DNA of 35,536 nucleotides, taken from NCBI GenBank assembly GCA_003245625.1, contig QKCT01000079.1, positions 1 to 35,536 on the forward strand, in the 5' to 3' direction. A program made the position numbers and the translations under genes. The DNA is from Bacillota bacterium (GTDB lineage: Bacteria > Bacillota_I > Bacilli_A > Izemoplasmatales > Hujiaoplasmataceae). How positions within the stretch are numbered: the stretch's first letter is position 1; the number at the start of each line of letters is the position of its first letter. Under the pieces are notes generated by a model. That model had not been told where the DNA came from. It made no database searches and saw only the letters and a program-made list of their open reading frames with translations. Shown here piece by piece: positions 1 through 10,201 of the stretch.

Positions 1-32
1 TTATCCTGAGCCAGGATCAAACTCTCCATATA
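1..32 (-). rRNA. rrs: 16S ribosomal RNA, 5' end only
   Basis: The complement of the first 25 bases reads AGAGTTTGATCCTGGCTCAG followed by GATAA, the universal start of bacterial 16S rRNA (the classical 27F primer site). By analogy with E. coli the mature 5' end lies about 7 nt upstream of AGAGTTTG, near position 32. The gene runs off the left edge of the window, so only the first ~32 of ~1500 nt are visible. It is transcribed in the same direction as rpoBC and the GGDEF gene and has its own strong promoter at 162-190. The exact mature end is inferred. Confidence 0.93.
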
Positions 33-70
33 TCTCTATATTTTAGTTCTTATTAGCTCTTTTTTGTTCT

Positions 71-128
71 TTCTTATCTCTAAGAATTGCTTGGCTTGTT
101 GTTTTGCATATGTTTAGTTTTCAAAGAC
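71..128 (-). promoter_or_regulatory. rRNA leader with boxA antitermination element
   Basis: Reading minus, 128-111 is GTCTTTGAAAACTAAACA, which resembles the conserved boxA-type element (TCTTTGAAAACT) of Bacillota rRNA leaders. This element recruits NusB/S10 for processive antitermination. It is preceded by an imperfect hairpin around 141-155 (GCGTG...TGCGC), in the place where a boxB-like stem usually lies. It is followed by a perfect 6-bp stem with a GAGA tetraloop (TTCTTA-GAGA-TAAGAA, 86-71) that may be a processing signal. The boxA assignment is firm; the roles of the hairpins are inferred. Confidence 0.7.
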
Positions 129-161
129 CGCTTATTGTCGCGCACTTAGGCACGCTTAATT

Positions 162-190
162 ATTCTATCACAAGGACAAGACGGTGTCAA
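162..190 (-). promoter_or_regulatory. rRNA operon promoter (sigma-A type)
   Basis: On the minus strand, TTGACA (190-185) and TAGAAT (167-162) are separated by exactly 17 bp. The region just upstream (about 191-222) is rich in A tracts, as in an UP element. The base 7 nt downstream of the -10 is G (155); initiation with GTP is typical of growth-controlled Bacillota rrn promoters, so stringent control is plausible but inferred. Together with the adjacent transcription terminator and leader, this accounts for the gene-free stretch 33-330; nothing else is apparent there. Confidence 0.85.
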
Positions 191-285
191 CTATTTTTTA
201 CCGTAAATTTCAAGTTTTTTCCGATATTCTCAAACCAATCCCAATCATATCTATTTTTAGCCGTTTTTTGGATGAAAATAGGATG

Positions 286-316
286 AAAAAAAAGCCTTAT
301 TCAATGGCTTTTTTTA
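286..316 (-). terminator. terminator after the GGDEF gene
   Basis: On the minus strand a GGC/GCC hairpin flanked by an A-tract and a run of eight T's (AAAAAAAGCC, loop ATTGAATAA, GGC then T's) begins about 15 nt past the GGDEF stop codon. Because both arms are flanked by A/T runs it could also work on the plus strand. It insulates the GGDEF gene from the rrn promoter downstream. Confidence 0.75.
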
Positions 317-330
317 TCAATCAAAATAAA

Positions 331-1959
331 TTATGAATGAAGTCTTTCTCTCTTATCAATATACATTCGCTTATCAGATAATTTGATCAATTCGTTGATG
401 TCTTCGCCCTCAGTTGGATAAACTGCAATCCCAGCGGAAAACGATACTTCCTCACCATGACCATTTGGGATAAAGAAATGTTTTTTTAAATACTTACGAA
501 TATGTTCCACTTGAATTTCAGCTAGCAACCGATCCTTTCCAATAAAGATTAAAAGGAATTCATCTCCACCTACTCTTCCAAAAATGTGTTCGCTAAGATT
601 GACGTTACGAACAGCATCGGCAAAAAATCTCAAGTAACGATCTCCAACATCATGCCCATACATATCATTGATCTGCTTCAATTGATCAATATCGAGGGTT
701 GTAATAGCAATCTGTTTTCCTTTTCCTTTGGCAATCGTTTTCTTCAACAATTTCATACAATACGTTCTGGTATAAGCCTCTGTTAATTCATCGATCCTTG
801 TTGGGCGCAGAGCTTTTTCATACAATTTATGTATGGAAATGATAATCTCTAATTCCTTAGCCAACTGTTTCAATAAATACATATCTTTTTTCTCATAGAT
901 ATCTTCTCTATCAAAATTATCTATATTAATCGCACCATAAAACTCTCCATTATAACGGAAAGAACAAGTCATACAAGATTTTGCTATTTTTTGACTACCA
1001 CTCCATATTTCTTTGGTTTTTTCTTTACCAATATGTACTTCATCGAACACTTCAAGATTTTTGATGATAAACGGTTCAAAAGGATCTTTTAAAGAGGATT
1101 GATATAATTCACCATATTTTAGGTGTAAACTTTGAAGTTTTTCCAAGCGATATTCTCTTGCCGCCGCAAAAGCGAATGTATCTTCATCTTCTTTAATCAA
1201 GATACTACCGGCTTGTGAATTCGGTATCAAATTCATCGCTTCATCTAAAACCAACTGAAGAATCGCCTCGATATGCTCGTTTCGTAATACCTCCTCGGTA
1301 ATATTTAACATCGAAGCAGTAACGTTATGACTTTGCCTCAATTCTTTGTTTGTTTTTTCCAATCGATCAATGATTAGTTCTTTATGGCTGTAAATTTCAT
1401 ACAATATAGACGCTGTTACAAACCCTAAAATACTTCCCATTAAACCGACAGAAAAATAGTCAAAGAATCCAGAATTGTAGCCTTGGAAAACAAGATATCC
1501 TCCAAAATATAATAGGAATGATAAAGAATATATGATAGTACGTTTCTTAATACGGTATATTTGGGCCCAAGAAAGGACAATAAGACCGGCAAAAAAAGAT
1601 AGCTGTTGATTAACTACATTGCTGTAACTTAAGGCAATGGCTATCAGAATAATAACGATAACATAAGGGTATACATACATGATTATCTTCGAAATGGACG
1701 AATTGCGTTTGATGAGATCTATATGAATCAAAGAAACCAATAAAAACACCAGTCCAGATACAATGGTCAAAACCAAATATATCGAAGCACTGGCGAAAAT
1801 GGATGGATCACGGAATAGAATCGATATCAAAGTCTTTGCAAAAAGAAAGAAAGAACTGATCATTCCAAAGTTAATCGCATATTCATAATCGTTTTCTCCA
1901 ACTGTAAAACTTTGAATATGTTCAAAGAAGCGTTTGGATAAACTTTTTTCCTTACTCAT
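331..1959 (-). CDS. membrane-anchored GAF-GGDEF diguanylate cyclase
   Basis: 542 aa. About six hydrophobic segments occupy residues 31-188, followed by a short helical linker (195-225), a GAF-like sensor domain (about 220-375) and a C-terminal GGDEF domain (about 388-540). The catalytic signature is intact (RVGGDEFLL, GGDEF at 464-468), as is the nucleotide-binding stretch LDIDQLKQINDMYGHDVGD. GGDEF proteins condense two GTP to cyclic di-GMP. The RxxD inhibitory site normally found five residues before GGDEF is missing (LSEH occupies that place), so product feedback at the usual site is unlikely. Cys residues in the GAF region (SCMTC, 328-332) could be redox- or metal-sensitive, which is speculation. 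It is monocistronic, with its own promoter and terminator, between rpoC and an rrn operon. No EAL or PilZ partner is visible in the window. Confidence 0.9.
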   Translation of the reverse strand: MSKEKSLSKRFFEHIQSFTVGENDYEYAINFGMISSFFLFAKTLISILFRDPSIFASASIYLVLTIVSGLVFLLVSLIHIDLIKRNSSISKIIMYVYPYVIVIILIAIALSYSNVVNQQLSFFAGLIVLSWAQIYRIKKRTIIYSLSFLLYFGGYLVFQGYNSGFFDYFSVGLMGSILGFVTASILYEIYSHKELIIDRLEKTNKELRQSHNVTASMLNITEEVLRNEHIEAILQLVLDEAMNLIPNSQAGSILIKEDEDTFAFAAAREYRLEKLQSLHLKYGELYQSSLKDPFEPFIIKNLEVFDEVHIGKEKTKEIWSGSQKIAKSCMTCSFRYNGEFYGAINIDNFDREDIYEKKDMYLLKQLAKELEIIISIHKLYEKALRPTRIDELTEAYTRTYCMKLLKKTIAKGKGKQIAITTLDIDQLKQINDMYGHDVGDRYLRFFADAVRNVNLSEHIFGRVGGDEFLLIFIGKDRLLAEIQVEHIRKYLKKHFFIPNGHGEEVSFSAGIAVYPTEGEDINELIKLSDKRMYIDKRERLHS

Positions 1960-1994
1960 AATACAGTAATCCTACCTATCACCCTATAAAGAGC

Positions 1995-2023
1995 ATTATA
2001 CAAAAATAGCTATCATTTTTCAA
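1995..2023 (-). promoter_or_regulatory. promoter of the GGDEF gene
   Basis: On the minus strand TTGAAA (2023-2018), a 17-bp spacer, then a consensus TATAAT (2000-1995). The predicted transcript starts near 1988, giving an untranslated leader of ~28 nt that contains the ribosome-binding sequence AGGTAGGA. It lies just downstream of the rpoC terminator, so the GGDEF gene is a separate transcription unit. Confidence 0.8.
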
Positions 2024-2051
2024 CATGGTATAGAAAATTCAGCAAAAAGAT

Positions 2052-2075
2052 AAAAAAAGGCTCATAAAATGAGCC
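2052..2075 (-). terminator. terminator of the rpoBC operon
   Basis: Perfect 7-bp stem GGCTCAT/ATGAGCC with a 3-base loop followed by seven T's on the minus strand. It begins 11 nt after the rpoC stop codon. Confidence 0.88.
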
Positions 2076-2085
2076 TTCTAGTATA

Positions 2086-5000
2086 TTACTCTTCGAAATG
2101 GGCAAATAAATCTTCTTCCTCTTCCGGTTGTTCATAATTGAATTCAGTATCTCTAAGAATACCAGTACCTGCTGGAATCAATCCACCAATGATGACGTTT
2201 TCTTTCAATCCTAATAGCGGATCTTCTTTGCCTCGAATAGCCGCGTCTGTTAATACTCTCGTTGTTTCTTGGAAAGAAGCAGCGGATAGGAATGATTCCG
2301 ATCTTAAACTTGCCTTAGTGATACCAAGCAATACTGGTCTTGCAATCGCTGGCTTTAAGCCTGCGGCAAACACCTTTTTATTTGCTTCGATGAATTGACT
2401 GATAGAAACTTGACTACCAGGCAATAAATCCGTATCACCTTCCAAGATAACAGTTAAGCGTTTTGACATTTGGCGTACGATGATTTCGATATGTTTGTCG
2501 GAAATATCAACGGCTTGCGAACGATATACGCGTTGAACTTCATGCAGAATATATTTCTGTACAGTTTCCATATTGGTAACGCGTAATAGTTCTTTTGGAT
2601 CAATCGTTCCATCTGTTAATTGTTGTCCCGCACTAACACTGTCTCCTTTGACAACCAAAGGTTGTACATTAGAGTTTGTTTCGTATGCTTTTTCTTCGAT
2701 GTCATTCTTAATTGAAATGATAAAGCGTTCTTCGATTTGTTCGATTTCACTTACCACTCCAGAGATTTCAGAAATGATCGATCTTGATTTTGATCTTCGA
2801 GCTTCAAATAGTTCTTGAACACGAGGAAGCCCCTGTGTGATATCTTCTCCGGCAACCCCACCAGTATGGAAAGTTCTCATGGTTAACTGAGTACCAGGTT
2901 CTCCAATGGATTGAGCTGCAATCGTACCAACAGATTCTCCGACTTCCGCTTTTTCACCTGTAGCCAAGTTTTGACCGTAACATTTGCGGCAAATACCAAC
3001 ATCAGCATTACAAGTTAAACCTGTACGGATAGGAACTGATTGAACTCCGGAAGCAACAATTTTCTTTGCTAATGTTTCCGAAATGTATTCGTTACGTTCC
3101 GCTAATGCTTCTCCGGTTTCCGGATGAATAATGTTTGCAGATGCATAACGACCTGTGATACGTTCTTCCAGTGTTTCGATTTCTTTTCCATCGCGGTCTA
3201 CAATCGCTTCTACACGAATACCTTTATCGGTTCCGCAATCTTCGATCGAGATAACAACATCTTGACTTACGTCAACCAATCTTCTTGTCAAATATCCGGA
3301 TTCGGCTGTTTTTAATGCAGTATCGGTAGAACCTTTACGCGCACCATGAGTTGAGTTGAAGAACTCTGACATGGTCAAACCTTCACGGAAGGATGCTTTG
3401 ATTGGTAACTCGATGGTTTCCCCAGATGGATTGGACATCAATCCACGCATACCAGCTAACTGTGTAAAGTTGGAGGCATTCCCTCTGGCTCCTGAGTCAC
3501 TCATCATAAAGATTGGGTTGTCATTGTTTAATTCTTTGATAAGGCCATCTTGAATCTCATCCTTTGCATTTTTCCATTCTTCGATAACAAGATTACGACG
3601 TTCGCCATCAGTTAACATACCCATGTTATACAATTCGGTGATTTCATCGACTTTATCGTCATGTTTTGCAAGTACATCTTGTTTTTTTGTATATACTTCA
3701 ACGTCAGATGCTGCAACAGTAATCCCTGAAATCGTAGAATACTTGAATCCGATATTTTTCATCTTATCAAGCATTTTTGATGTTTCATTGATTTTGTATT
3801 GTGCAAAGATTTCCGCAATAATCAAACTCAAGAATTTTTTCTTAAAAGGAGATACAACTTCCAACTTTGCAATCTCTTCCGGAATATTCTTTCCTGGAGC
3901 GACAAAATATTGAGATGGAGTTTTCTCTTGCAAGTTATATTGAGTAGGTTCATTAATATATGGGAAACTCTTCGGTAAAATTTTGTTAAAGATTAATTTT
4001 CCCGGAGTCGTAACCAAGTAATGATTTTTGAACTCTTCTGGAATACGATTCGCCAAACTAAAGACTGCATCTTCATCAACAGGTTGAGCGTTGGAACCAA
4101 ATATCATCGATTCATCTTCCGAAGTAAATCCTTCTCCGATGGATGATTCAATGAAATTCAGTTTCATATTGCTATCATCTGCGATACGAATAGCGATTCT
4201 TGTATGTAAGGTAACAATTTTATTTTCGTATGCAAGCATTACTTCATCAAAGTTTCCGTAAACGGAACCCTCTCCGATAGCTCCTTCTTTTTCCAAAGTT
4301 AGGTAGTAGTTACCCAAAACCATATCTTGAGAAGGTGTAACAATCGGTTTTCCATCTTTTGGAGCCAAGATGTTGTTGGATGCGAGCATCAATACTCTTG
4401 CTTCCGCTTGCGCTTCTTCAGATAATGGAACGTGAACAGCCATTTGGTCCCCGTCAAAGTCGGCGTTGAACGCTGGCGTTACAAGTGGATGCAAACGAAT
4501 TGCTTTTCCTTCAACTAATTTAGGTTCGAATGCTTGGATACCAAGTCTATGCAATGTTGGAGCACGGTTCAGTAGAACAGGATGTTCCTGAATCACATCT
4601 TCCAATACCGCCCAAATTCTTCCATCCAATTTTTCGATTAGATTCTTTGCACTACGAATATTGTTTGAGATTCCTCTAGCAATCAATTCACGAATGACAA
4701 ATGGTTTGAACAACGTGATTGCCATTTCTTTTGGCAAACCGCATTGATACATTTCCAAATCCGGTCCTACAACGATAACAGAACGTCCGGAATAATCGAC
4801 ACGTTTTCCTAGTAAGTTTTGACGGAAACGACCCTGTTTCCCTCTCAACATGTCCGATAATGATTTCAAGGCACGATTGCGTTCTACAACCATTTTACGT
4901 CCACGTTTAGAGTTGTCAATTAAAGCATCAACCGCTTCTTGCAACATACGTTTTTCGTTCTTCGTTATCAAATGAGGTGCTTTTTGTGCAAATTGACGTT

Positions 5001-5802
5001 TCAAACGGTTATTACGGTTTAGAATTCTGCGATACAAATCGTTCAAATCAGTTGTCGCAAAACGGCCACCGTCAAGTTGAACCATCGGACGCAAATCAGG
5101 AGGAATAACCGGAAGAACATCCAGCACCATCCATTCAGGCTTGTTATCGCTATTTTTGAATGCTTCTACGACTGAAAGACGTTTTACAATCTTTTCACGG
5201 CGTTGTTTTGATGCACTCTTCAATTCGACGCGAAGACGTAATGTTTCTTCTTCCAAGTCCAATCTTTGTAATAGATATTTAATTGCTTCGGCACCAGTTA
5301 AAGCTTTGAATCTAGAACCGTATTCGAAGTATTTATTCGTATATTCATGTTCAGAAAGGATTTGTTTGAATTCCAAATCGGTATCTCCAGCTTCTACAAC
5401 GATGTAAGAAGCAAGATAAACGACTTCTTCCAAATCTCTTGCTTTTAAATCTAATAGGATCGCTAGTCTTGATGGAGAGTTTCTCAAGTACCATGCATGG
5501 ACAACAGGAGCTGCCAATTCGATGTGACCCATACGTTCTCTACGGACTTTGCTTTCCGTGTATTCAACACCACAAACAGGACATTTTTTACCCGGGTGAG
5601 AACTTCTCTTAGATTTATTGGAACATGCGCATTGATAATCTTTGGTTGGACCAAAAATTACTTCACAGAACAATCCACCTTTTTCCGGTTTCAATGTTCT
5701 ATAGTTAATCGTTTCGTGTTTTTCAACTTCTCCAAAGGACCAATTACGGATTTCTTCAGGAGAGGCTAATCTGATTTTTAAATGTGAAAATTTCTGACTC
5801 AT
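2086..5802 (-). CDS. rpoC: DNA-directed RNA polymerase subunit beta'
   Basis: 1238 aa, near the usual Bacillota length (~1200). The N-terminal zinc finger has four Cys (58, 60, 74, 77; CAC...CPVC). The catalytic Mg motif NADFDGD lies at 446-452, and the second zinc site is spread over the IEDCGTD and [12 protein letters not shown] segments. The trigger-loop/bridge region is recognisable ([20 protein letters not shown]). It forms the active centre of RNA polymerase with RpoB. It lies 18 bp after rpoB, with an AGGAGATG-like ribosome-binding site in the gap, and is followed directly by a strong terminator. The next minus-strand genes are not the usual rpsL-rpsG-fusA-tuf set. Confidence 0.99.
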   Translation of the reverse strand: MSQKFSHLKIRLASPEEIRNWSFGEVEKHETINYRTLKPEKGGLFCEVIFGPTKDYQCACSNKSKRSSHPGKKCPVCGVEYTESKVRRERMGHIELAAPVVHAWYLRNSPSRLAILLDLKARDLEEVVYLASYIVVEAGDTDLEFKQILSEHEYTNKYFEYGSRFKALTGAEAIKYLLQRLDLEEETLRLRVELKSASKQRREKIVKRLSVVEAFKNSDNKPEWMVLDVLPVIPPDLRPMVQLDGGRFATTDLNDLYRRILNRNNRLKRQFAQKAPHLITKNEKRMLQEAVDALIDNSKRGRKMVVERNRALKSLSDMLRGKQGRFRQNLLGKRVDYSGRSVIVVGPDLEMYQCGLPKEMAITLFKPFVIRELIARGISNNIRSAKNLIEKLDGRIWAVLEDVIQEHPVLLNRAPTLHRLGIQAFEPKLVEGKAIRLHPLVTPAFNADFDGDQMAVHVPLSEEAQAEARVLMLASNNILAPKDGKPIVTPSQDMVLGNYYLTLEKEGAIGEGSVYGNFDEVMLAYENKIVTLHTRIAIRIADDSNMKLNFIESSIGEGFTSEDESMIFGSNAQPVDEDAVFSLANRIPEEFKNHYLVTTPGKLIFNKILPKSFPYINEPTQYNLQEKTPSQYFVAPGKNIPEEIAKLEVVSPFKKKFLSLIIAEIFAQYKINETSKMLDKMKNIGFKYSTISGITVAASDVEVYTKKQDVLAKHDDKVDEITELYNMGMLTDGERRNLVIEEWKNAKDEIQDGLIKELNNDNPIFMMSDSGARGNASNFTQLAGMRGLMSNPSGETIELPIKASFREGLTMSEFFNSTHGARKGSTDTALKTAESGYLTRRLVDVSQDVVISIEDCGTDKGIRVEAIVDRDGKEIETLEERITGRYASANIIHPETGEALAERNEYISETLAKKIVASGVQSVPIRTGLTCNADVGICRKCYGQNLATGEKAEVGESVGTIAAQSIGEPGTQLTMRTFHTGGVAGEDITQGLPRVQELFEARRSKSRSIISEISGVVSEIEQIEERFIISIKNDIEEKAYETNSNVQPLVVKGDSVSAGQQLTDGTIDPKELLRVTNMETVQKYILHEVQRVYRSQAVDISDKHIEIIVRQMSKRLTVILEGDTDLLPGSQVSISQFIEANKKVFAAGLKPAIARPVLLGITKASLRSESFLSAASFQETTRVLTDAAIRGKEDPLLGLKENVIIGGLIPAGTGILRDTEFNYEQPEEEEDLFAHFEE

Positions 5803-5820
5803 TTATTCCATCTCCTCTTC

Positions 5821-8800
5821 TCATTGAAATCCAAATTTCGTGATATAGTCTTCACGATCATTGTCTACTAAACTCTTGTTGACTTCGTTTTGTCCAGTGT
5901 CTCTGTTGATTAGCTCAACATAGATTCCTAACGAACGCAACTCTCTTGTCAAGACGCGGAATGATTCCGGTAGACTTGGTGCTGGGATTGGATCCCCGTC
6001 AACAATTGCTTTAAAGACCTTGTTTCTACCGATAATATCATCGGATTTAACGGTCAACATTTCTTGCAATGTGTATGCTGCACCATAAGCTTCCAGTGCC
6101 CAAACTTCCATTTCTCCGAAACGTTGTCCACCATTTTGTGCTTTACCACCCATTGGTTGTTGTGTAACCAAAGTGTATGGTCCAACACTTCTTGCATGTA
6201 ATTTATCGTCAACCATGTGGTCGAGTTTGATCATATACATAACGCCAACGGAAACCTTATTGTCAAATTTACGACCGGTTCTTCCATCATAAAGAACATA
6301 TTTTCCGTCAGGACTCATGCCTGCTTCAGCCATGATTTCTTCCAAGTCGTTTTCTAAAACACCATCAAATACTGGTGTTGCGACATGGATTCCCAATTGT
6401 TTCGCTGCCATACCCAAATGGATTTCTAGTACCTGACCGATATTCATACGAGATGGTACACCAAGTGGATTCAACATGATATCAATTGGAGTTCCGTCTT
6501 CCATATATGGCATATCTTCTGGTGGTAAGATTTTTGAAATAACACCTTTGTTACCATGGCGTCCAGCCATCTTGTCACCTTCTGATATTTTACGTTTTTG
6601 AACGATGTACACACGAACAGACATATTTACACCAGGGTTCAATTCATCTTCTCCGCGTCTAAACACCTTAACAGAGTGAACGATACCGCCACCACCGTGA
6701 GGAACACGTAAAGAGGAATCGCGCACTTCGCGTGATTTTTCACCGAAGATTGCTAATAATAATTTTTCTTCCGGAGATGGATCCGTTTGGCCTTTTGGTG
6801 TAACCTTACCAACTAAAATATCTCCTTCTTTTACTTCTGTACCAGGAATGACAATACCCATTTCATCTAGATATTTACGTCCTTCATCACCAACATTTGG
6901 AATTTCTCTTGTGAATTCTTCTTTTCCAAGTTTTGTATCTCTGGCTTCAATTTCATATTTTTCAATATGAATCGAGGTGTACACGTCATCGCGAACCAAA
7001 CGTTCGTTCATGATAACAGCATCCTCATAGTTGTATCCGTTCCATGTCATGAAGGCAACTGTAACATTACGTCCAATCGCAAGTTCTCCTTGATCCATAG
7101 AAGGGCCGTCGGCGATAATATCGCCAGCTTTTACTTCTTCTCCAACTCTTACAATTGGAGTTTGGTTAATACAAGTTCCTTGATTAGAACGCATGAATTT
7201 CAACAATTCATAATATTCCAATTCACCATCTGTGTTGCGAACTTTGACTACTTTTCCATCAACATATTCGATTACACCATCGCTTTTAGTGATCAAGGCA
7301 GTACCGGAATCATGAGCGATTGTATATTCAATACCAGTTCCGACAAACGGTGCTTCTGGTTTCAATAGCGGAATTGCTTGACGTTGCATATTGGCACCCA
7401 TCAGTGCGCGGTTCGCATCATCATGTTCTAAGAATGGAATCGAAGCCGTGGATACAGAGACAATTTGTTTTGGAGATACGTCCATGTAATCACATTTTTC
7501 ACGATGGAAAATCTTAGTTTCTCCATTATGACGAGCAACAACTCTTTCTTCTTTGATAGTCATATCATCGTTCAAGACAACGTTCGCTTGAGCGATTACG
7601 TGATGACGTTCCTGATCCGCTGACAAGTATTCAATTTCATCAGTAACTTTTCTAGTATCAGGATTGATTTTCAAATATGGTGTTTCGATGAATCCATATT
7701 GATTAACCTTCACATAACATGCTAAGGAGTTGATCAAACCGATGTTTTGACCTTCTGGTGTTTCAATCGGACAAATTCTACCATAATGAGATTGGTGAAC
7801 GTCACGGACTTCAAATCCAGCACGGTCTCTGGTGAGACCACCAGGTCCTAGCGCTGAAATTCTTCTTTTATGAGTCAATTCATCCAATGGATTGGTTTGT
7901 TGCATGAATTGAGATAACTGCGAACTACCAAAGAATTCTTTGATAGAAGAAGTCAAAGGACGAATGTTAATTAGATTTTGAGGAGTAATTTCTCTTGGAT
8001 CTTTTGTTGACATTCTATCTTTAACGTTCTTTTCCATTTTAGCTAGTCCAATACGGAACTGGTTTTTCAATAATTCCCCAATTAAACGTAGTCTTCTGTT
8101 TCCTAAATGGTCGATATCATCCAATGATCCGACCCCATTGAATAGGTTCAAATAATAGGAAATACTAGCTAATATGTCAGATGTCGTAATATGTAATTGT
8201 GTTTCGCGAGAATTGTTTCCAAGGAGTCTCAAGTCTCTTGTAAAGTTTCTATCTTTGATTTTAACTTCCAAGATTTCTACATAAGTATCTGCAACAACAT
8301 TTTCAATAAAATCGATATTTAGGTTTTCACCTAATGTTTCATTGCGTTCTTGCTTGTCTCTTAATTGTTGTAATTCTTGCTCCAAGTCTGCATCAAAGCG
8401 TACTTTTTGGATAAATGCATCGCGATTCGCTTCTAATTGTTGTAATTTCTTTTCTGTCAATTTGGTACCTTTAGCAATTAGAATTTCTCCTGTTTCAGGA
8501 TCAATGATGTCCATGTTGAGAAGAACTTCCACATCGTTATTAATCAATTGGCGAATACGAGAAACAACATCCAATTTTTGATTTACTTTAAAACGTCCTA
8601 CAGAAGCAAGATCATAGCGCTTTTCATCAAATAAACGAGATACAAAGAAAGATCTAGCGCCTTCAATTGTTGCGGTTTCGCCTTGACGAATTTTTGCATA
8701 TACTTCTTTCATAGCTTCTTCGGAGTTTTGAGTTAAATCTTTTTCGAATGTATTATCCAAATATTCATGTTCACCAAACAAATCGACGATTTGAGCTCTC

Positions 8801-9444
8801 GTCGAAAGACCCAACGCCTTAATTAGGGTTGAGAGATAAATTTTCTTGGAACGGTCAACTTTGGCATAAAGAAGATCTTTCGATCCCATCTCAAATTCGA
8901 GCCAAGCTCCACGGGTAGGAATGACTTGTCCCAGATATTTTCTTTGTAGTGTTTTCTTGTCAACTTCTTCTGAAAAGAACACCCCAGAAGAGCGAACGAT
9001 TTGCGATACGATAACACGTTCAGAACCATTGATGATAAATGTTCCAACAGGAGTCATCATAGGGATATCTCCCATAAAAATCTTTTGCTCTTTAATGCTA
9101 TCGGCAGACAGGATTTCTCCAGTCTCGGGATCGACGACATCTTTGTTTTTCAAAAGAACGTTCACTTTTAAAGGACGAGCATATGTTACGTCTCTAATTT
9201 TACATTCCTGGACGGAGTATTTTGCAGGCTCTAATTCGAAATCACCAAAATACAACTCCACATTTCCATTGAAATTGGTAATTGGCGAGATGTCTTTGAA
9301 TAGTTCTTGTAAACCTTCTTTGACAAACCAGTCAAATGAAGAAGTCTGCACCTCGATCAAATCTGTTAATTCTACGTTTGATTTTACTCTCGAGTAATTT
9401 CTTCTCTCTCTTGTTTTCCCGTACTTTACGGATTTATAATTCAC
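5821..9444 (-). CDS. rpoB: DNA-directed RNA polymerase subunit beta
   Basis: 1207 aa. Start is GTG (9444-9442) preceded by GGGGTGA five bases upstream; stop is TGA. Conserved segments include the N-terminal VQTSSFDWF, the fork/rifampicin region ([14 protein letters not shown], then [13 protein letters not shown]), [13 protein letters not shown] and the C-terminal clamp segment ([20 protein letters not shown]). In the rifampicin cluster the residue equal to E. coli Asp516 is Gln (residue 515, codon 7900-7902); the positions of His526 and Ser531 are unchanged. It is co-transcribed with rpoC and has its own promoter and a leader hairpin just upstream, besides possible read-through from ybxB. Confidence 0.99.
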   Translation of the reverse strand: MNYKSVKYGKTRERRNYSRVKSNVELTDLIEVQTSSFDWFVKEGLQELFKDISPITNFNGNVELYFGDFELEPAKYSVQECKIRDVTYARPLKVNVLLKNKDVVDPETGEILSADSIKEQKIFMGDIPMMTPVGTFIINGSERVIVSQIVRSSGVFFSEEVDKKTLQRKYLGQVIPTRGAWLEFEMGSKDLLYAKVDRSKKIYLSTLIKALGLSTRAQIVDLFGEHEYLDNTFEKDLTQNSEEAMKEVYAKIRQGETATIEGARSFFVSRLFDEKRYDLASVGRFKVNQKLDVVSRIRQLINNDVEVLLNMDIIDPETGEILIAKGTKLTEKKLQQLEANRDAFIQKVRFDADLEQELQQLRDKQERNETLGENLNIDFIENVVADTYVEILEVKIKDRNFTRDLRLLGNNSRETQLHITTSDILASISYYLNLFNGVGSLDDIDHLGNRRLRLIGELLKNQFRIGLAKMEKNVKDRMSTKDPREITPQNLINIRPLTSSIKEFFGSSQLSQFMQQTNPLDELTHKRRISALGPGGLTRDRAGFEVRDVHQSHYGRICPIETPEGQNIGLINSLACYVKVNQYGFIETPYLKINPDTRKVTDEIEYLSADQERHHVIAQANVVLNDDMTIKEERVVARHNGETKIFHREKCDYMDVSPKQIVSVSTASIPFLEHDDANRALMGANMQRQAIPLLKPEAPFVGTGIEYTIAHDSGTALITKSDGVIEYVDGKVVKVRNTDGELEYYELLKFMRSNQGTCINQTPIVRVGEEVKAGDIIADGPSMDQGELAIGRNVTVAFMTWNGYNYEDAVIMNERLVRDDVYTSIHIEKYEIEARDTKLGKEEFTREIPNVGDEGRKYLDEMGIVIPGTEVKEGDILVGKVTPKGQTDPSPEEKLLLAIFGEKSREVRDSSLRVPHGGGGIVHSVKVFRRGEDELNPGVNMSVRVYIVQKRKISEGDKMAGRHGNKGVISKILPPEDMPYMEDGTPIDIMLNPLGVPSRMNIGQVLEIHLGMAAKQLGIHVATPVFDGVLENDLEEIMAEAGMSPDGKYVLYDGRTGRKFDNKVSVGVMYMIKLDHMVDDKLHARSVGPYTLVTQQPMGGKAQNGGQRFGEMEVWALEAYGAAYTLQEMLTVKSDDIIGRNKVFKAIVDGDPIPAPSLPESFRVLTRELRSLGIYVELINRDTGQNEVNKSLVDNDREDYITKFGFQ

Positions 9445-9487
9445 AAAATCACCCCATCAGTTTTGTTATTTGTTCGTTAAAGCATGC

Positions 9488-9513
9488 AAAAAATGCGCAT
9501 TCTATCGCATTTT
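9488..9513 (-). promoter_or_regulatory. hairpin with U-tract at the start of the rpoB leader
   Basis: On the minus strand AAAATGCG (9513-9506), loop ATAGAATG, CGCATTTT (9497-9490) with two more T's. This resembles an intrinsic terminator, but it lies immediately after the -10 of the putative rpoB promoter, so a transcript from that promoter would begin in its 5' arm. It could terminate ybxB read-through, attenuate rpoBC, or protect the rpoB mRNA 5' end. The structure is seen; the function is inferred. Confidence 0.5.
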
Positions 9514-9516
9514 AAT

Positions 9517-9545
9517 ATTTTAACACATTGTATCAACTTAGTCAA
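9517..9545 (-). promoter_or_regulatory. internal promoter for rpoB-rpoC
   Basis: TTGACT (9545-9540), a 17-bp spacer and TAAAAT (9522-9517) on the minus strand, starting immediately after the ybxB stop codon. The predicted start point is near 9510, leaving an rpoB leader of about 65 nt. It would allow RNA polymerase subunit synthesis to be uncoupled from the rplJL/ybxB transcript. Confidence 0.65.
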
Positions 9546-10133
9546 TTATTTTATGCATAGTATAATATAATATCCGGATTTGCGTTCCAAGACTTGTACA
9601 CCTTTGTAAATTTTCTCGCAAAAAGTGATAGAAGACTTCGCTCCGAGGTTTTTATGGATAACATATACAAGTTCTCCACCATCTTCAAGATGGTCATAAC
9701 TTTCGGTAAGAAAACGTTGTAGTAAAGTCTTTCCAGCTCTAATTGGAGGATTGGAAAGGATTAATTCATAAAGATTAACTATACCACCTAAACCATCTTT
9801 ATTTTCAACCGTAACATCCAAGTGCATACTTTTGGCATTTTTGGTTGCCAGTTCTGTTGCCCTTTTGTTGATGTCAATCATGTGCACATCTGAATCAGAG
9901 TGAAAGGTCTTATAAACAAGCCCAATTGGACCATACCCACAACCGAAATCCAGCATGCGTTTTGCTACCTTGTTCACAGATGTTTCCAATAGAAGCCTTG
10001 TCCCAAAGTCCAAACCAGACTTGGAAAAAACTCCATTATCCGTCAGGAAATGGAATTCTTTATCAAGAATCTTAAAATAGATGTCTTTTTCATTGGATTC
10101 TAAATCAGAATTATTCGTAAAATAATGACTCAA
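9546..10133 (-). CDS. ybxB: class I SAM-dependent rRNA methyltransferase, RsmC/YbxB family
   Basis: 195 aa. The fold shows motif I MLDFGCGYGPIGL (about 81-93), an acidic end of strand 2 (MIDINKRA) and the catalytic NPP motif LSNPPIRAGK typical of base N-methyltransferases of the RsmC group (16S rRNA guanine N2). The Bacillus equivalent, YbxB, sits at the same place between rplL and rpoB. The start is a TTG (10133-10131) with GGAG 9-10 bases upstream; this frame begins MSHYF, like the family. The rplL terminator lies just before it, so expression probably relies on read-through. The exact target base is not provable from sequence. Confidence 0.88.
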   Translation of the reverse strand: MSHYFTNNSDLESNEKDIYFKILDKEFHFLTDNGVFSKSGLDFGTRLLLETSVNKVAKRMLDFGCGYGPIGLVYKTFHSDSDVHMIDINKRATELATKNAKSMHLDVTVENKDGLGGIVNLYELILSNPPIRAGKTLLQRFLTESYDHLEDGGELVYVIHKNLGAKSSITFCEKIYKGVQVLERKSGYYIILCIK

Positions 10134-10157
10134 TCAGATACACTCCTATAAAACGTT

Positions 10158-10186
10158 AAAAACCTGAGACAGTCTCTCAGGTTTTT
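10158..10186 (-). terminator. terminator/attenuator after rplL
   Basis: Minus-strand stem AAAAACCTGAGA paired with TCTCAGGTTTTT around a 5-base loop, beginning about 16 nt after the rplL stop. It is a strong intrinsic terminator shape. Since ybxB follows without a visible promoter, it probably acts as a partial terminator that lowers ybxB-rpoB expression relative to the very abundant L7/L12. Confidence 0.8.
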
Positions 10187-10201
10187 GTTTCGTTTCGTAA
10201 A

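Noticed and set aside
8921-9397. 158-codon open frame on the plus strand inside rpoB
   Set aside because: It is antisense to highly conserved rpoB, shows no recognisable domain and has no ribosome-binding site; a shadow frame.
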